Part shown: piece by piece, positions 46,854 to 58,046 of the stretch | Numbering within the stretch: position 1 is the first letter of the stretch | Layout: every line of letters starts with the position of its first letter | Position numbers and translations under genes: made by a program | Source: Rosellinia necatrix | Taxonomy: Eukaryota; Ascomycota; Sordariomycetes; Xylariales; Xylariaceae | DNA length: 64,000 nt | Direction of reading: 5' to 3' | NCBI GenBank assembly: GCA_021209875.1 | Contig: JAGYVD010000005.1 | Coordinates: forward strand, 3,572,001-3,636,000 | The notes under the pieces: model-generated | Seen by the model: the letters and a program-made list of their open reading frames with translations, nothing else | What the model was told of the DNA's origin: nothing | Database searches by the model: none

Positions 46854-49800
46854 CCGTATTGCCCGTTGGATCTGTGGGATCTGGTGGGATCAGTGAGATC
46901 TCCGGTAACTGCTGTAGTGTAAGACTGGTGAGACTGGGGGGAAAAAAAGAGATTTCCAGATCGTAAGCCATGTGTGCGTGTGTGCTTCTTACCCGACCCT
47001 CGATATGAACGATTACGGCACGCCTAGTCTACATGTCAGCTCGACTACGCATTGTCCATAGCCTCACCATGGCTGCCTCGTGGTCAAGGAGGTAGATAAA
47101 CCGTAGTAAACCGTAGGTGTGTACGTGTTTGGCCCGATGATTGCTGCATACCATGACTGGTGGACTATTACTTCAAGTTGTCTGTCAAGTAGCACGCACG
47201 TCTATTCCGTCGTAGTGGTGGTAGCATGGGATAAGTCAGAAAAGGCATCCAGCGCGTAGGTACCTACCTAGGTAAGTGGTGTGTATTGCACTACAGGTCG
47301 ATTGTAGTAGCTGGGTTTGGTTTGAAACAGTGGTGGAAATGAGCGGGTGCACGGGACACCCAGCAGGTTGGGTCGGGGGGTGAGGCAGCACGTTATTGGG
47401 CGAGGGGTTAGCAGTGTATAGGTAGTGTATGTGATTTTTTTTTTTCCGGGGCGCTGCATCAACCTGCCCAATGGCTGCAAGAGGCAGTGCCTACATTTGA
47501 GTGTGACAACCTGGCGGTAGTTCTATTTACCTAGGTACCTACCTACTGCAAAGCAAGCGGGCAGTATTACCGCGATTGATATGATAGGCCGATGATGACG
47601 ATAGCTTCGGTTGCATCTCTTTGTCATCCTTTTTGTTCATTTCTGCGTTCTTCATCTCTTCTCGTTAAATTAGTGAGATTTTTTTTTTTTTTGTTGTTTG
47701 CACTAGCGTCTGAGTGTTTGTCCGATCGACAGCCTATGTAGCAAAAAGGAGGATGCAAATGATGGGGTCGCAGTGGGAGCAGGGCTCCAAACAATTAAAC
47801 AATGGAAAGCGAGAAGCCTACACTACACTGTTGTTGGCACATTACTGGGGCGCTGGAGTCTCATATAGTAGTAATAAATAGAAATAGTGGGAAGTAATGC
47901 CCCGAAGACTCGGTTCTACCCGCCAAGGGCCCTGGTGACAAGTGTGGCTCTGGCCCAAACTCCCAGTAGGCGGAGACAAAGGACAGGTACCTATGTATAT
48001 ATATATATGTACGTGCATACTACAAGTACATACACTTCATACATACCTACTTAGTGATATAAGACCAGGAACAAGTCCTACCTGGGACTGAGAAATGGGG
48101 TGCGGGATCTGAGCTAATTTGGCCAAATCCCCCTTACGCAGTATAGTTATCGGTCGTTTGCTATTTAAGTCCACCATAGATTACCGTGGTGAGTAGGCAC
48201 CACTAAGTTGGTTATACATTCATGAATATGAACGTCACAGTAAGGCAAACTCCCGCCTCCCCCCTCCCACTCAAGTGCTGCGCTGCTACAATGTTTGGCT
48301 AGAAGGTTAGGTAGTGTAAGTATCTGGGTTACTTGTTATCTGGTTAGGTACCTTAGGTAGGCAGAGCACGGTAATAACTATTGTGTAGGTAGTTTGCTTT
48401 TACGCCGCCACATATTACTTAACCTAAATAGTTGGCATACTTTCCCCTTCCGGCTACACTAGTATAGTACCGTACAAGTGCGTTAACACGTTAGTGCGCG
48501 GGTGTTCGTCGGGAGGATGCACAATTACGGTATGTACGTAGAGTAGTTGCATACACTATAAAACTCGTATATGAAATCTGGTGTGTCCTCTGATCGTTAC
48601 TGAGCTCCTCGGCATTGGTTGGGGTTGTGGGTTAAGCCAGATGCCCTGAACCCACGCTGGTGGGATCATAGTGTACACTGACCACACTGCCCAGTCGGGG
48701 GGTTCCCTTCCCTTCCTTTCAGAGCGCTGCGTACCGCGGCAAGCCATGTGTGTTGCATGTCACCAAGCATGTACAAGTAGTGTACACAGCGGAATATGCT
48801 TCCATTTTCCCGTCAAGATGGCAGGGCACGCCCCAACCAGGTATACAAATAGATTATGGTGTCAAAGTTAGTGGTCATACCGAGTATACACTAACTAAAC
48901 TGTCTGGGCAGACCCTCCGAGTCGGCTCTCACCCCATCTACCTACATACTGTGCAAATTGGTGTGCAACCAACAGAGAGAGGAAGCGGGCTAACAGCCGC
49001 TATCCAACAAGAGGTGACAACGGGGACAGGGGCTAGCAAGAACAGGCAAACAGGACCGAATCGACGAGAGCTATTTAGACGCACCTGCAGGAAAAGGTGG
49101 CGCCAAATCCCACTAAAAGTTCTGCCTGATTGGCCTCCGAGTCTGATCATGCTTATCCCATGCCACACCCTTGCGTCTAGTACTGGTTACCCGCACACTA
49201 CACTACGCACGCACGGGGTTGACAGGCTACCGTACCGGCACTCTGTTCCTTTTAGCTGCTTACTTCCTCGCACTGTCACATCGCTCTCCACCATCCTGCG
49301 TCCACTGGACTCGGTGGGGACTGGGGGGAAAGTGTGCCCATTACTGAATAATACACTACACTACACTGCGTGCTACCTAGGTACCATACATGCATACATG
49401 GTACGCACAGTGGTGGCAGAGGGGGGGGCTATTACAGAATGACGAACTTCTGGGCATTAGGCTACCTAAATACCTGGGGAAAGGTGGTTTTCTTAGGCAC
49501 GAAAGAGAGGGATTCCGGAGGCTATTAACTTGGCGTACTCAAGAAATGGCATTGCTCGGATGAAAACCCAATTTGTCGCCTCTTTCGCCATAGGTTTGGT
49601 TATATCATGGAATTCGGCCTTGCAGAGAGTAAGTAGTGTAGTAGTGTACATGGCAAGGGAGACCAATGAATGTGCAAATACAAGGAAGGGGTCCTGGCTA
49701 ATTTGCCTTGAAATCTTTCGGTGTGCAGTGTGCACTATGCTCCTAGTGATGACTTGAAATGTCAGTGTTAAGCGAAGTGCAATAATTATTCCGTTTCCCA

Positions 49801-50029
49801 ATGCAAAACCTTGCTCAGTCAAGTCAAGGCCCCAAGAGCCTTCCCACCCCTGCCTGCCACCCAGAGTACGACCTTGCCCTGGTTGCAGTACATGGCGTGG
49901 GTCCGGTGTAGCCCCACTATGCGATTTAGCGTTAGGTAAGTACATACACTAAGGTAGACTGCTTGTTCCAGAATCCAGAGCCGTCAATCAATCGGACCCG
50001 TCCATCTGCGTCCCACCCAGCCCGCTTTT

Positions 50030-50794
50030 GGGTGCAACCAGTTCTCTTGTTCTCTCACTCTCGTGCGTGTGTGTCTCTCGTACCCTCACTTCCATCATTC
50101 GCATATTGCCTGAGGCTTTTGTCGTGGACTGGCGAGGTATCATCTTCCGTTCTCTTCTGCTCGACACCATCGACGCCTCCTGCCTGGAGCCCCCAAACGG
50201 TCGCTTGGATTTTCTCTTCGCCCAATGTGTCTTGTGCCGTCCCGAGCGTGTGTTAAGGTTACCTAGCTGCGAATCGCGTCGGCCTGAGCGAGTCAGCTTC
50301 ACACCTCTCCAGCCAGCCTTCCGGGTGCTGACCACCAAACAAGCTCCGATTACATCCCTCGACCCAGCGCGGCGGTCTCTGCTTCCGGAGTGTATGCCTG
50401 CTTTAAAGTTCGCCTCTTGCCGTCTCTTGACAGAAAACTTCCCTGGCCCGACGACTTGGATACTGCTCGATATCTGGACCCGGACCCTCACCCTCCACCA
50501 GTGAGGCTTGCAACACAACTCCAAGTTTGGTCTTCCTGATAGTCATAATAGACGCGAATCATGCTTTCCATACAAGTAAGATCTCATCCAGTTTACTAAG
50601 GCGATCAAGGCCTTGTTGTCGCCCCGCGCGGGGTGTGTGCGTATCTGAATGCCCAGACGGACTCGAGAATCCAACCGGCGGCAATCTGCCCTCTCTGTGT
50701 ACTCTTTGTCACGGCCATGTGGTCTGGGGAACTATAGTGGGACCAACAAACTGACACAGACTCATTATTATAGCCCGACTCTAATCTTGTAAGC
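50030..50794 (+). promoter_or_regulatory. Putative veA leader with CT-rich start region and upstream frames
   Basis: A pyrimidine-rich patch (about 50040-50100) of the kind found at fungal transcription starts is followed by some 700 bp without stops that fit a gene. An ATG at 50028 opens a 158-codon frame, and further upstream ATGs occur, for example near 50561 next to a GTAAGA donor-like site. The leader may be spliced. Upstream frames could limit VeA translation. Confidence 0.35.
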
Positions 50795-52234
50795 ATGATG
50801 GCTGCGCCAGAATCGCGGATGGGGAAGACGCAACCCTGTGCCTATGAACGGCGGATTACAAAAGATGGGAGACAATTATGGTATCAGCTTGAGGTGCTCC
50901 AGCAACCCGAGCGTGCTCGAGCCTGTGGTTCAGGACCTAAATGTTTGCTTATCCGCCCCCTCACTGCGATGCTGTTCGCAGTCTGACTGACACCAATCAT
51001 AGCGTCTGCTGATCGTCGCCCCGTCGATCCTCCACCTGTCGTTATTCTGAGGGTATTGGAAGGCGAGGACATGAAGGACGCCCGGGATATCACCTTTGAT
51101 TATAACGTCGATTTCTTCTGCTATGCGTCCCTAGAGCATGCCCGGCCGATGGCTCACGGCAGGGTACAAACCCCAGCAGCCACATCGCCGCCCGTTCTTA
51201 CGGGATTCCCGGTATCAGGTTGCTGCTATCTCGACCGTCCCGATCCTGCTGGTTATTTCCTATTTCCAGATCTTTCGGTCCGCCACGAGGGACGATATCG
51301 GCTAGTGTTTAGCCTCTACGAGTTGATCAAGAACGAAGGAGACCTGGATAGGGACGCCCCAGAACTTGAACCTGGTGCCGCACAGCTTCCGACCGACGCT
51401 TGCCACCGGATGGATCTCAGATCTGCCGATTTCACAGTGTTTAGCGCCAAAAAGTTCCCTGGTCTGACCGAGAGCACCAGTCTGAGCCGGACAGTGGCCG
51501 AACAAGGTTGTCGTGTGCGCATTCGACGTGATGTGCGTATGAGAAGACGGGATACAAACACGAAGCCTGCTGGCACGGAAGAATACAGCAACAATGCCGA
51601 GGAGGAGTATGCAAAGCGTCGGGGAACACGGACGCCAGACGAGTACCGGGCCCGATCTATGAGCAATTCAAGCATTGACCGGGCGTCCTATCCCGATAGG
51701 CGGCCTTCTAATGTTGAATATGCTACTGCGCCGCCTATACCGGCATACCAATCAACTAAGTCTTCAGGTGCTCTACTCAACTTTGGCCAATCTGCGACTG
51801 GTTTTGTCCAGCCATCGTACGGGTCCATGAGTGCTTCGAATCCTCAATCCACACCAGTGTCCCCTGCACAAACCGTTTTCCCCCCAGGGCCAAATCTCAA
51901 CTTGCCTCCACCGTCGCCGAGTTATTCGGGTCCGGTATACCCACCTTTCGAGCAGTCCGAACCCGAGAACAAAAGACTCTCCAACTCATATCCTTTGATC
52001 TCCGCCAAACCACTAAGGGGTGTGGAACCCCGGTCATCTATCAGCTCTAACGTGTCCATGGAGAATACTCCACGTCCGATCCTTCCATCCATCAGCTTTC
52101 CTACCCCATCAGACCTACCGGCGTACTCTGAATACAGCCCAGCATACCAGCTAAAAGGCGGCTTATATCCACAAATGGAGAGTCGACAAGTTAAAAGGTC
52201 GGCCGATGAATCGTTCACGCAATCCCAGCAGTAA
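50795..52234 (+). CDS. veA: Velvet-domain developmental and secondary-metabolism regulator VeA
   Basis: Velvet-complex protein; with VelB and LaeA it links light, sexual/asexual development and secondary metabolism. Two exons, 50795-50942 and 51003-52234, around a 60-nt intron (GTTTGC-CATAG), give 459 residues. The velvet domain starts [20 protein letters not shown], continues ERARACGSG, and after the splice gives [20 protein letters not shown]; the same splice site occurs in other VeA genes as I recall. Further hallmarks are [34 protein letters not shown] and [20 protein letters not shown], ending in the [14 protein letters not shown] block. A basic N-terminal patch could serve nuclear import. 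The C-terminal half is Pro/Ser-rich and disordered. The KKFPGL...RRDVRMRRR end separates it from VelB and VosA. ATG 50795 and ATG 50798 are equally good starts. Confidence 0.92.
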
Positions 52235-53451
52235 ATGCGTGATATCCGAGGTGATCGCCTACCAATACAACCCCAGCAAGTCTATACACCAGCCAGCAGT
52301 TATATAAGAGCCGACGGCAAGAGGGCATATGCCCCCCAACATCTATGGTTGCCATAAATGGTTCCCATGTCACCCATTCTATTCTGTTATTCTTATACCT
52401 TTTTTTTTATTTTTATCTTTTATGGCAAGCCTATGTATGTACGGGGTTATATTTAGGCTGCGAGTCTGATTTCAGGGTTTATTGGCGTTCCGCTGTATTG
52501 GCCCAATCCCACGCACAGCTTTGTGTACTTACTAAAACGGGTGTTCCTTTCATTTGGTTTTCATTATTTACGGCGCCGTCAAGGAGCGGGGCAGAGGGGG
52601 CCATGAACCCGGCCGGTTTAGAGCACGGGCTTGGTCCAAAAAGCTGGATTGAGGCGGCTCTGGTATTCATTTTACGGGGAGCGGTGGTGGTGGTTGACGC
52701 TACCTTTGTGACAGCGAGTGCATGGGGACAGATGAGGGTGATGAGTCAATGTACATATGCGTCGTGGGAAGGGCGTGTAGATGCATCCTAGACACAGTTG
52801 ATTGGCGGGCTTGAGTATGACGGGCGGATGGTTTTTATCTGCCACGGAGCGATGAGTTGTAAGTATGCAAGCGAATATAATATACCCTGCGTTGAAAGCA
52901 ACAAGAAACAAGAGCGACAAAAGGCGCAATGACCATTGATTGCCACGACTTCCTTCCTAATGATCAGTGCAGCATTTCAGGGTAGCATTGCCGCGGACCC
53001 GGTATTTCCAAGTGTGATTACGGATGGTGGTAGCCGTATGAGGCAGCGGATTGTCAAAGCATTACGGTACGTATCGAGTAGGTATGTGGTGTGATGTACT
53101 GTGCACCCATCCCATTGGAGCGTAGTCTGGTTCGGACCTGAGTCGTGGTTGAGGGAGACGAGGCCCAAGGGGGGTTAGGAGGACGGTTACCTGGCCAACC
53201 CGTTTTCGTGCCCAGTCAACCAAAACATCCCCACACCCCCTGGCTCACCTCGCTACGGCTACCTGGGTAACTAACAAGCTCCGCAGCAGCATTGCCAATA
53301 ACCTGCCTCGTCCAAACTCTAAAAAAGTTCACACACCCATATCTCTCCTTCCCCCCCCCCCATCCCCCTCCAAGTCAGAATCTTGAATAAGCACGGCAGT
53401 CAGAAAATAGCCTCTCTCCCGCCAGAGTGTACTTGGCACTCAACTCCCACG
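52235..53451. other. Spacer between veA and the disordered hypothetical
   Basis: Contains the veA 3' flank and the next gene's promoter, with a C-rich patch (53351-53371) just before that gene. No protein-like frame is seen. Confidence 0.55.
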
Positions 53452-55761
53452 ATGGCGTCGGAACTGAGACGGCCGCCTACACGGGCGGGCAGCGGTTCCA
53501 GACCGCCCACGTCTCGGTTCCAAGAGGGCTCCATGAACGACAGGACGAGCGCGGCGCCGCCGGCGCAGTTCCTGGGGCCCGACCAGCTCCGCGACTACGA
53601 GAACCAGTTCTACGCAGAACCGCCGACGATGCCGGAGGCGCGCAAACGGCGGCCGCTGTCGGCGTCGGGCCAGCTCCAAGCCACGGCGATCAACCGGTAC
53701 GCCACGGCGCCCGAGGCCCCACGGCACACGGTCACGCACAAGAAGTCGCTGGGGTTCTTCGGCCGCGTGCGCGACGTGCTGTTCAACCGGGGAGGCGGCC
53801 ACGGCTCGAAGGAACCGGACGTGCGTAGGAAGCACAGCAGCCTTCAAGAGCCCCTGCAGCACCCGCGCACGCAGCCGCTGCCGCCACGGCCCGAGTACAT
53901 ACACGCGGCGAGGGCCCAGTCCGAGGTCAACATTGCCCAGATGTTCTCGAGCCCGCGGGGGGTGGCGGACCGGCCCTCGCGCGAGGACGTCATGGCCTCG
54001 TACAACCAGCTCATGGCCTCGGGCTTCTTCCAGTCCCACGCCATCCAGTCCACACGGCATGCCGCCCCAGGAGGGGGGCAACAGCGGCCTATCCTGCACA
54101 TGGACACCCAAGCCACGTCATGCCCGCCGCCAGGCCTATCGTCCGCCCGCGCCACCGCCCGGTCTGGCTCCGTCTCGCCCATGCCCGTGCCGCGGCAGCA
54201 GAGCCGAAGCCCGAACCCGCAGGCACGGAGCAGTCTGGAGTACATCACAGCGACGCTGGGGGGACCGGCAGCACCGCGCTCCTCCCTGTCGTCGTTGTTG
54301 AGACCATCCATCCCGGAGCTCCAGACCAAGGACTCACGCTACGCCCTTCGCGGCCGCAAGCGCACGCGCGGCGACGAGACGCCCATGGTATCCCCCGAGC
54401 CACAATCGCCGACGACGGGGGGTCCGACCTCGTACTTCTCTCAGCCCCTTAAGAGGGTGGCCAAGAAGTTGCGCGAGATGCCTTCGTCCTCATCCTCTTC
54501 GTCCTCCTCCTCGAACTCGCACACCCGCGGCGGAGTCAACAAGAACAACAACAACAATAACTACAATACCACGCAGCGCCGCGCCGCCGCCCCGGTGACC
54601 ACGTATCAACAGCATCCACCGCCGCCACCGCCGCACGCCAACAACCCCCGTACCACCACGGACTGCGTCGTGCGGGTGCCGGCGCCGTGCAACGGGCCCT
54701 TCTCGTACGCCGCCGAGCGCCCCATCCGCCTGCGCTCCCCGTCCCCCGCCACGGCCCCGCCGGACGTGAACATGACGAACGGTGGCATCCGCAGTAGCGG
54801 CAGTAGCAGCAACAATGACCGGGGCGCCGAGAAGCCGCCGCACGACAAGACCAGCTTCGCGGCGCGGGCGCGGCGCCCACGCCGGACCTTCTCGTACACG
54901 CTGACCGAGTCGGTGCGCAGCCGCAGCCGGGCCATCGAGCGGGAGCGCGAGCGCGACCGCGAGCGCGACATGCACTGGCAGGAGGTGGTCCGCGGCTCGT
55001 CCGCCACGCGGGCGGCGGCAGCAGCAGCAGCAGCAGCAACAGCAACAGCAGTAGTAGTAGTAGCTGGGACATACGATACCAATGACATCGATTACAACAA
55101 CAACAGCAACAACAACCGCAATAGCCACAGCCGCATGGATGACAACGGCGACGGCCGCGGCCGGCAGACGCACGCGGCGCACAACCCGCTCGGCCTCTGG
55201 CAGCGCGTGTCGGTCGAGGACACCGTCATCCACCGGGATTCGTCTATGGACAGCGCGCGCTCGCGAGTTGCGGGCGGCGGCGGCTGGGGGCGGTGGCGCG
55301 GCAACGGCAGCAGCAACGGCAGCGGCGGGGACAGGACGCCGGCGGTGTCGAGGAGCCCGGAGCGCAGGGGCGCCGTGCGGCGGACGACGACGCCGTCGCC
55401 GCTGCGGTCGGTGCCGGGGCCCGGGCCGAACCGCGGCGTGCCGTCGGTCGTGAAGGCCCCGGAGCGCTGGCACTGCAGCGGCAAGGCGTACCACCTCAAG
55501 GACCGCGGGTCGCGGCCGGAGCTGAGCGTCCGCCGGTCCGAGGACAGCGGGCTCGCCGTCGGCGGCGGCGGCGACGACTACGCCGTGGGCAAGGAGAACG
55601 ACCGCTACGACGGCTGGGGGGCCCGTCGGGACGCCGATGGCGACATCGACCTGCTCTACCACCAGACTTCCTCCTCCTCCTCCACCTCCTCCTCCCGCCG
55701 CTCCCGCGAGGAGCACTACCGCCAGCCGAACCCGCAGTGGCGCATAGGAAACGCCCTGTAA
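53452..55761 (+). CDS. Large disordered hypothetical protein
   Basis: One open frame of 769 residues from ATG 53452 (MASELRRPPTRAGSGSRPP); an in-frame ATG at 53383 is possible but lies in an unlikely leader. I do not recognise a domain. The most protein-like blocks are MNDRTSAAPPAQFLGPDQLR, FYAEPPTMPEARKRRPLSAS and KKSLGFFGRVRDVLFNRG (a basic amphipathic patch), then a Ser/Arg/Pro-rich body. Low-complexity runs include Ser, Asn, Ala then Val (55015-55060), and an alternating Arg-Glu/Arg-Asp stretch (54940-54970). RRTFSYTLTESVRSRSRAIE precedes the latter. GC is very high and third-position bias supports coding; long frames on other strands here are shadows. A nuclear or cortical scaffold would fit, but nothing proves it. 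Confidence 0.6.
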   Translation: MASELRRPPTRAGSGSRPPTSRFQEGSMNDRTSAAPPAQFLGPDQLRDYENQFYAEPPTMPEARKRRPLSASGQLQATAINRYATAPEAPRHTVTHKKSLGFFGRVRDVLFNRGGGHGSKEPDVRRKHSSLQEPLQHPRTQPLPPRPEYIHAARAQSEVNIAQMFSSPRGVADRPSREDVMASYNQLMASGFFQSHAIQSTRHAAPGGGQQRPILHMDTQATSCPPPGLSSARATARSGSVSPMPVPRQQSRSPNPQARSSLEYITATLGGPAAPRSSLSSLLRPSIPELQTKDSRYALRGRKRTRGDETPMVSPEPQSPTTGGPTSYFSQPLKRVAKKLREMPSSSSSSSSSSNSHTRGGVNKNNNNNNYNTTQRRAAAPVTTYQQHPPPPPPHANNPRTTTDCVVRVPAPCNGPFSYAAERPIRLRSPSPATAPPDVNMTNGGIRSSGSSSNNDRGAEKPPHDKTSFAARARRPRRTFSYTLTESVRSRSRAIERERERDRERDMHWQEVVRGSSATRAAAAAAAAATATAVVVVAGTYDTNDIDYNNNSNNNRNSHSRMDDNGDGRGRQTHAAHNPLGLWQRVSVEDTVIHRDSSMDSARSRVAGGGGWGRWRGNGSSNGSGGDRTPAVSRSPERRGAVRRTTTPSPLRSVPGPGPNRGVPSVVKAPERWHCSGKAYHLKDRGSRPELSVRRSEDSGLAVGGGGDDYAVGKENDRYDGWGARRDADGDIDLLYHQTSSSSSTSSSRRSREEHYRQPNPQWRIGNAL

Positions 55762-58046
55762 GCGAGGGGCGCGGAAGGAGAGGACGCCGGCGGCGGCGGC
55801 GGCGGCGGCACCACAGGACGCGGCATTGTATCACTTTCGCATTTCCATCTCTCTCTCTCCACCAGCGCACTCACACAGCGGCGGACCCCTTATCTCTTCC
55901 TCTCTCCCTTTCTCCCTTTCTCCCTCCCTCCCTCTCTCTCTCTCTCTCTCTCTTCAGAACAGAAAGAAGAAACTACGAACTTAAGAAGGGGAAGAGAGGA
56001 GAGATATAAAAGTCCCTCCCGCTGGCGCTATTTTTGTATTCAACACATCGGCATTGCATCACACGAGAACCACAAAAAATTGCATCCCCCTCTGCATTGC
56101 ATTTTTTTCATGAAAAATACCCCCCCTTCCCCCTTCTTCCACTTCCCATACCCATCATATCCATTACCTCCTCTGGGGGGACGCATGAGGCGGAAAAAAA
56201 AAAAAAGCAAAGGATCAAGATCCATTAAGAAAAAGGGATTTAATATTCTTTGCTGCTTCTGCTACTGCTCCCCCGGGATGTGTGTTCGGACGATGTGGGA
56301 TTCGGGGATCCGGGGAATTCGGTCTGGACATGGGAAAAGGGTTTTTTTTTTTTCGTTTTCTTCTCCTCTTTTCGAGGTGAACGAGAACCCCTTTTTTGTG
56401 CGTTCGGTCAAACCAACAGGGGGTTGACGGGATCGGCGTTTCTGGTTGCTTTTAGATGCTCCGTTGTCTTTTTTTTCTTCTTTTTTTCTTTTCCCCCCTC
56501 TTCTCTCTCTCACCTTTCCTCCTGTTCCCTCTATTCTACCTCTCTCTACATATCCCCTTTATCGTCCCCCCCCTTCGCCAGCCTTCACCCAAAATCGCTT
56601 TCATACTAGCACGTCTTAATCGGGGTACGATGGGACGGCAGTGACTGCGGGGTGAGGCTGACAGCGGGACAGATCGGGTTGAGGTCGAAGAGTACAGCGA
56701 AGGAAAGGGAGGGGAGAGGGGAAAGGAGAAAAGAAGGGAGGAAGTTACGTCGAGCTTTCTCCTCCTCTTCTTCACGAGTCATGATCACGAACCTGGGTAT
56801 GATGATAACGAGAAAATTCACACAAAGCCGACAGATCATATAAATCGATCGACTGGCTAGTAACGAACGGGAATGAAACTGCTTTACGGGCTGTTTGGGT
56901 CTTGTTTTTTTTTTTTCCTTTTCTGTTTTTTTAAAGAAAATTCCCACTGTCGTTTCTACATCTCCTACTCGAGATGGAGAAATGGGAAAGCAAAACCTTA
57001 CCAAAAAAAAAATTAGGAAAAAGAAATGCAGGAGGGTGAGGGGAGACGAGAAAACTCGATCTGGTAGGGCGAAGATTCAGACTGCGTGGGGGGGCCTCGT
57101 TTGGTTTTTTTTCCCGTTCTCGTTCGAAAAACCCTTCGGTTTTCTCATGATCATGACGAACCCAACCCTACCTACATACATATAATACTATTCGAGGAGA
57201 TACAAAAAAATAACACCACTACTTTCATGACCACTACTATTATGTTTTTGTTGACTAGATTCTAACCCGACGGTGACCTTGAAATGTTTAGCTAGGGAAC
57301 GTGTTATGCCAACGCGAGATTAAAGGTTGTTCGATAACCTGCTGTCCGCAGAGGCCACGACGCCGCATACACGTTCGTCTCAAATGGATGGGCTGCAAGG
57401 TTCTACGACTATGTACATGGCACAACGTCAAGGGGGGGAGGCGGAGTTTAAAAAAAAACTTGCCTAGCCTTTCCGAAATCACCTCTACCTCAAGATTAGG
57501 GGTCTATTGCGCTAGAAATGAACTGTCTCGCATTGCAATCATCACTATTTCGAGGTAATCCGGCTCTTGGCCGATCGCCTCACTGCCTACTACAAAATGG
57601 ATGGATCAACGCTCACCCATAGTACAGAGCAGATCCCTGCAAAATATTGGATCTGCTCGTGAAATTAGCCACGCCCTTAACTAGCAAACTCATCCCTCAG
57701 ATTACAAAGTAAATGTGCTTTGAGTAGAATATATCTACACGTTCGCCAAACGCCTGCCTCGCCAATCATGCGCTGCCGCTAATTCCTCCGATCTGGTCTG
57801 TCTTGACTGCGCTGAACTAGGGCAGTTTATCCTTCCGGTTCCCACCCACGTCATCTCATCATTTAACTGTACATATGTCCAGGGGGAAGAAAAGGTTAAA
57901 AAAAGGGGAGGGTGACTTTCATGGCTAGAGTCGCTAGACATAAAACTATACGATACTGTAAGTCGAACCTATCTGTATATGATGAAGAACACGCTAGGGA
58001 AGGCGAATGATATATATGAGCTCCGAGAATCTCCAGGCATAGCTTA
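55762..58046. other. Convergent 3' flanks with long pyrimidine and homopolymer tracts
   Basis: About 2.3 kb between two convergent genes. It has a CT tract (about 55848-55955), many T and A homopolymers of 8-13 bases (56341-56353, 56906-56919, 57003-57013) and alternating pyrimidine-rich and purine-rich blocks. No gene is recognised. Confidence 0.5.

Larger units (their letters stand above)
43070..50794. other. Gene-poor region upstream of veA
   Basis: About 7.7 kb with no recognised protein. The longest frame (48750-49442, 230 codons) has no conserved feature. It contains an AAC/AAT microsatellite (45478-45545), a tandem GGTGCTGGTACCCTGT repeat (46795-46853), TA runs (47995-48008) and TAGGTA-type patches at 47256-47276, 47530-47551 and 48340-48362. 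The last 800 bp look like a veA leader. Confidence 0.5.

Noticed and set aside
48750..49442. 230-codon plus-strand frame
   Set aside because: No conserved segment, mixed composition, no splice or codon-bias support; judged a chance frame in the region upstream of veA.
54490..55716. 408-codon minus-strand frame and several overlapping frames
   Set aside because: Very GC-rich coding DNA leaves other frames open by chance. These consist of Ala/Arg/Val runs with no conserved motif, unlike the plus-strand frame.
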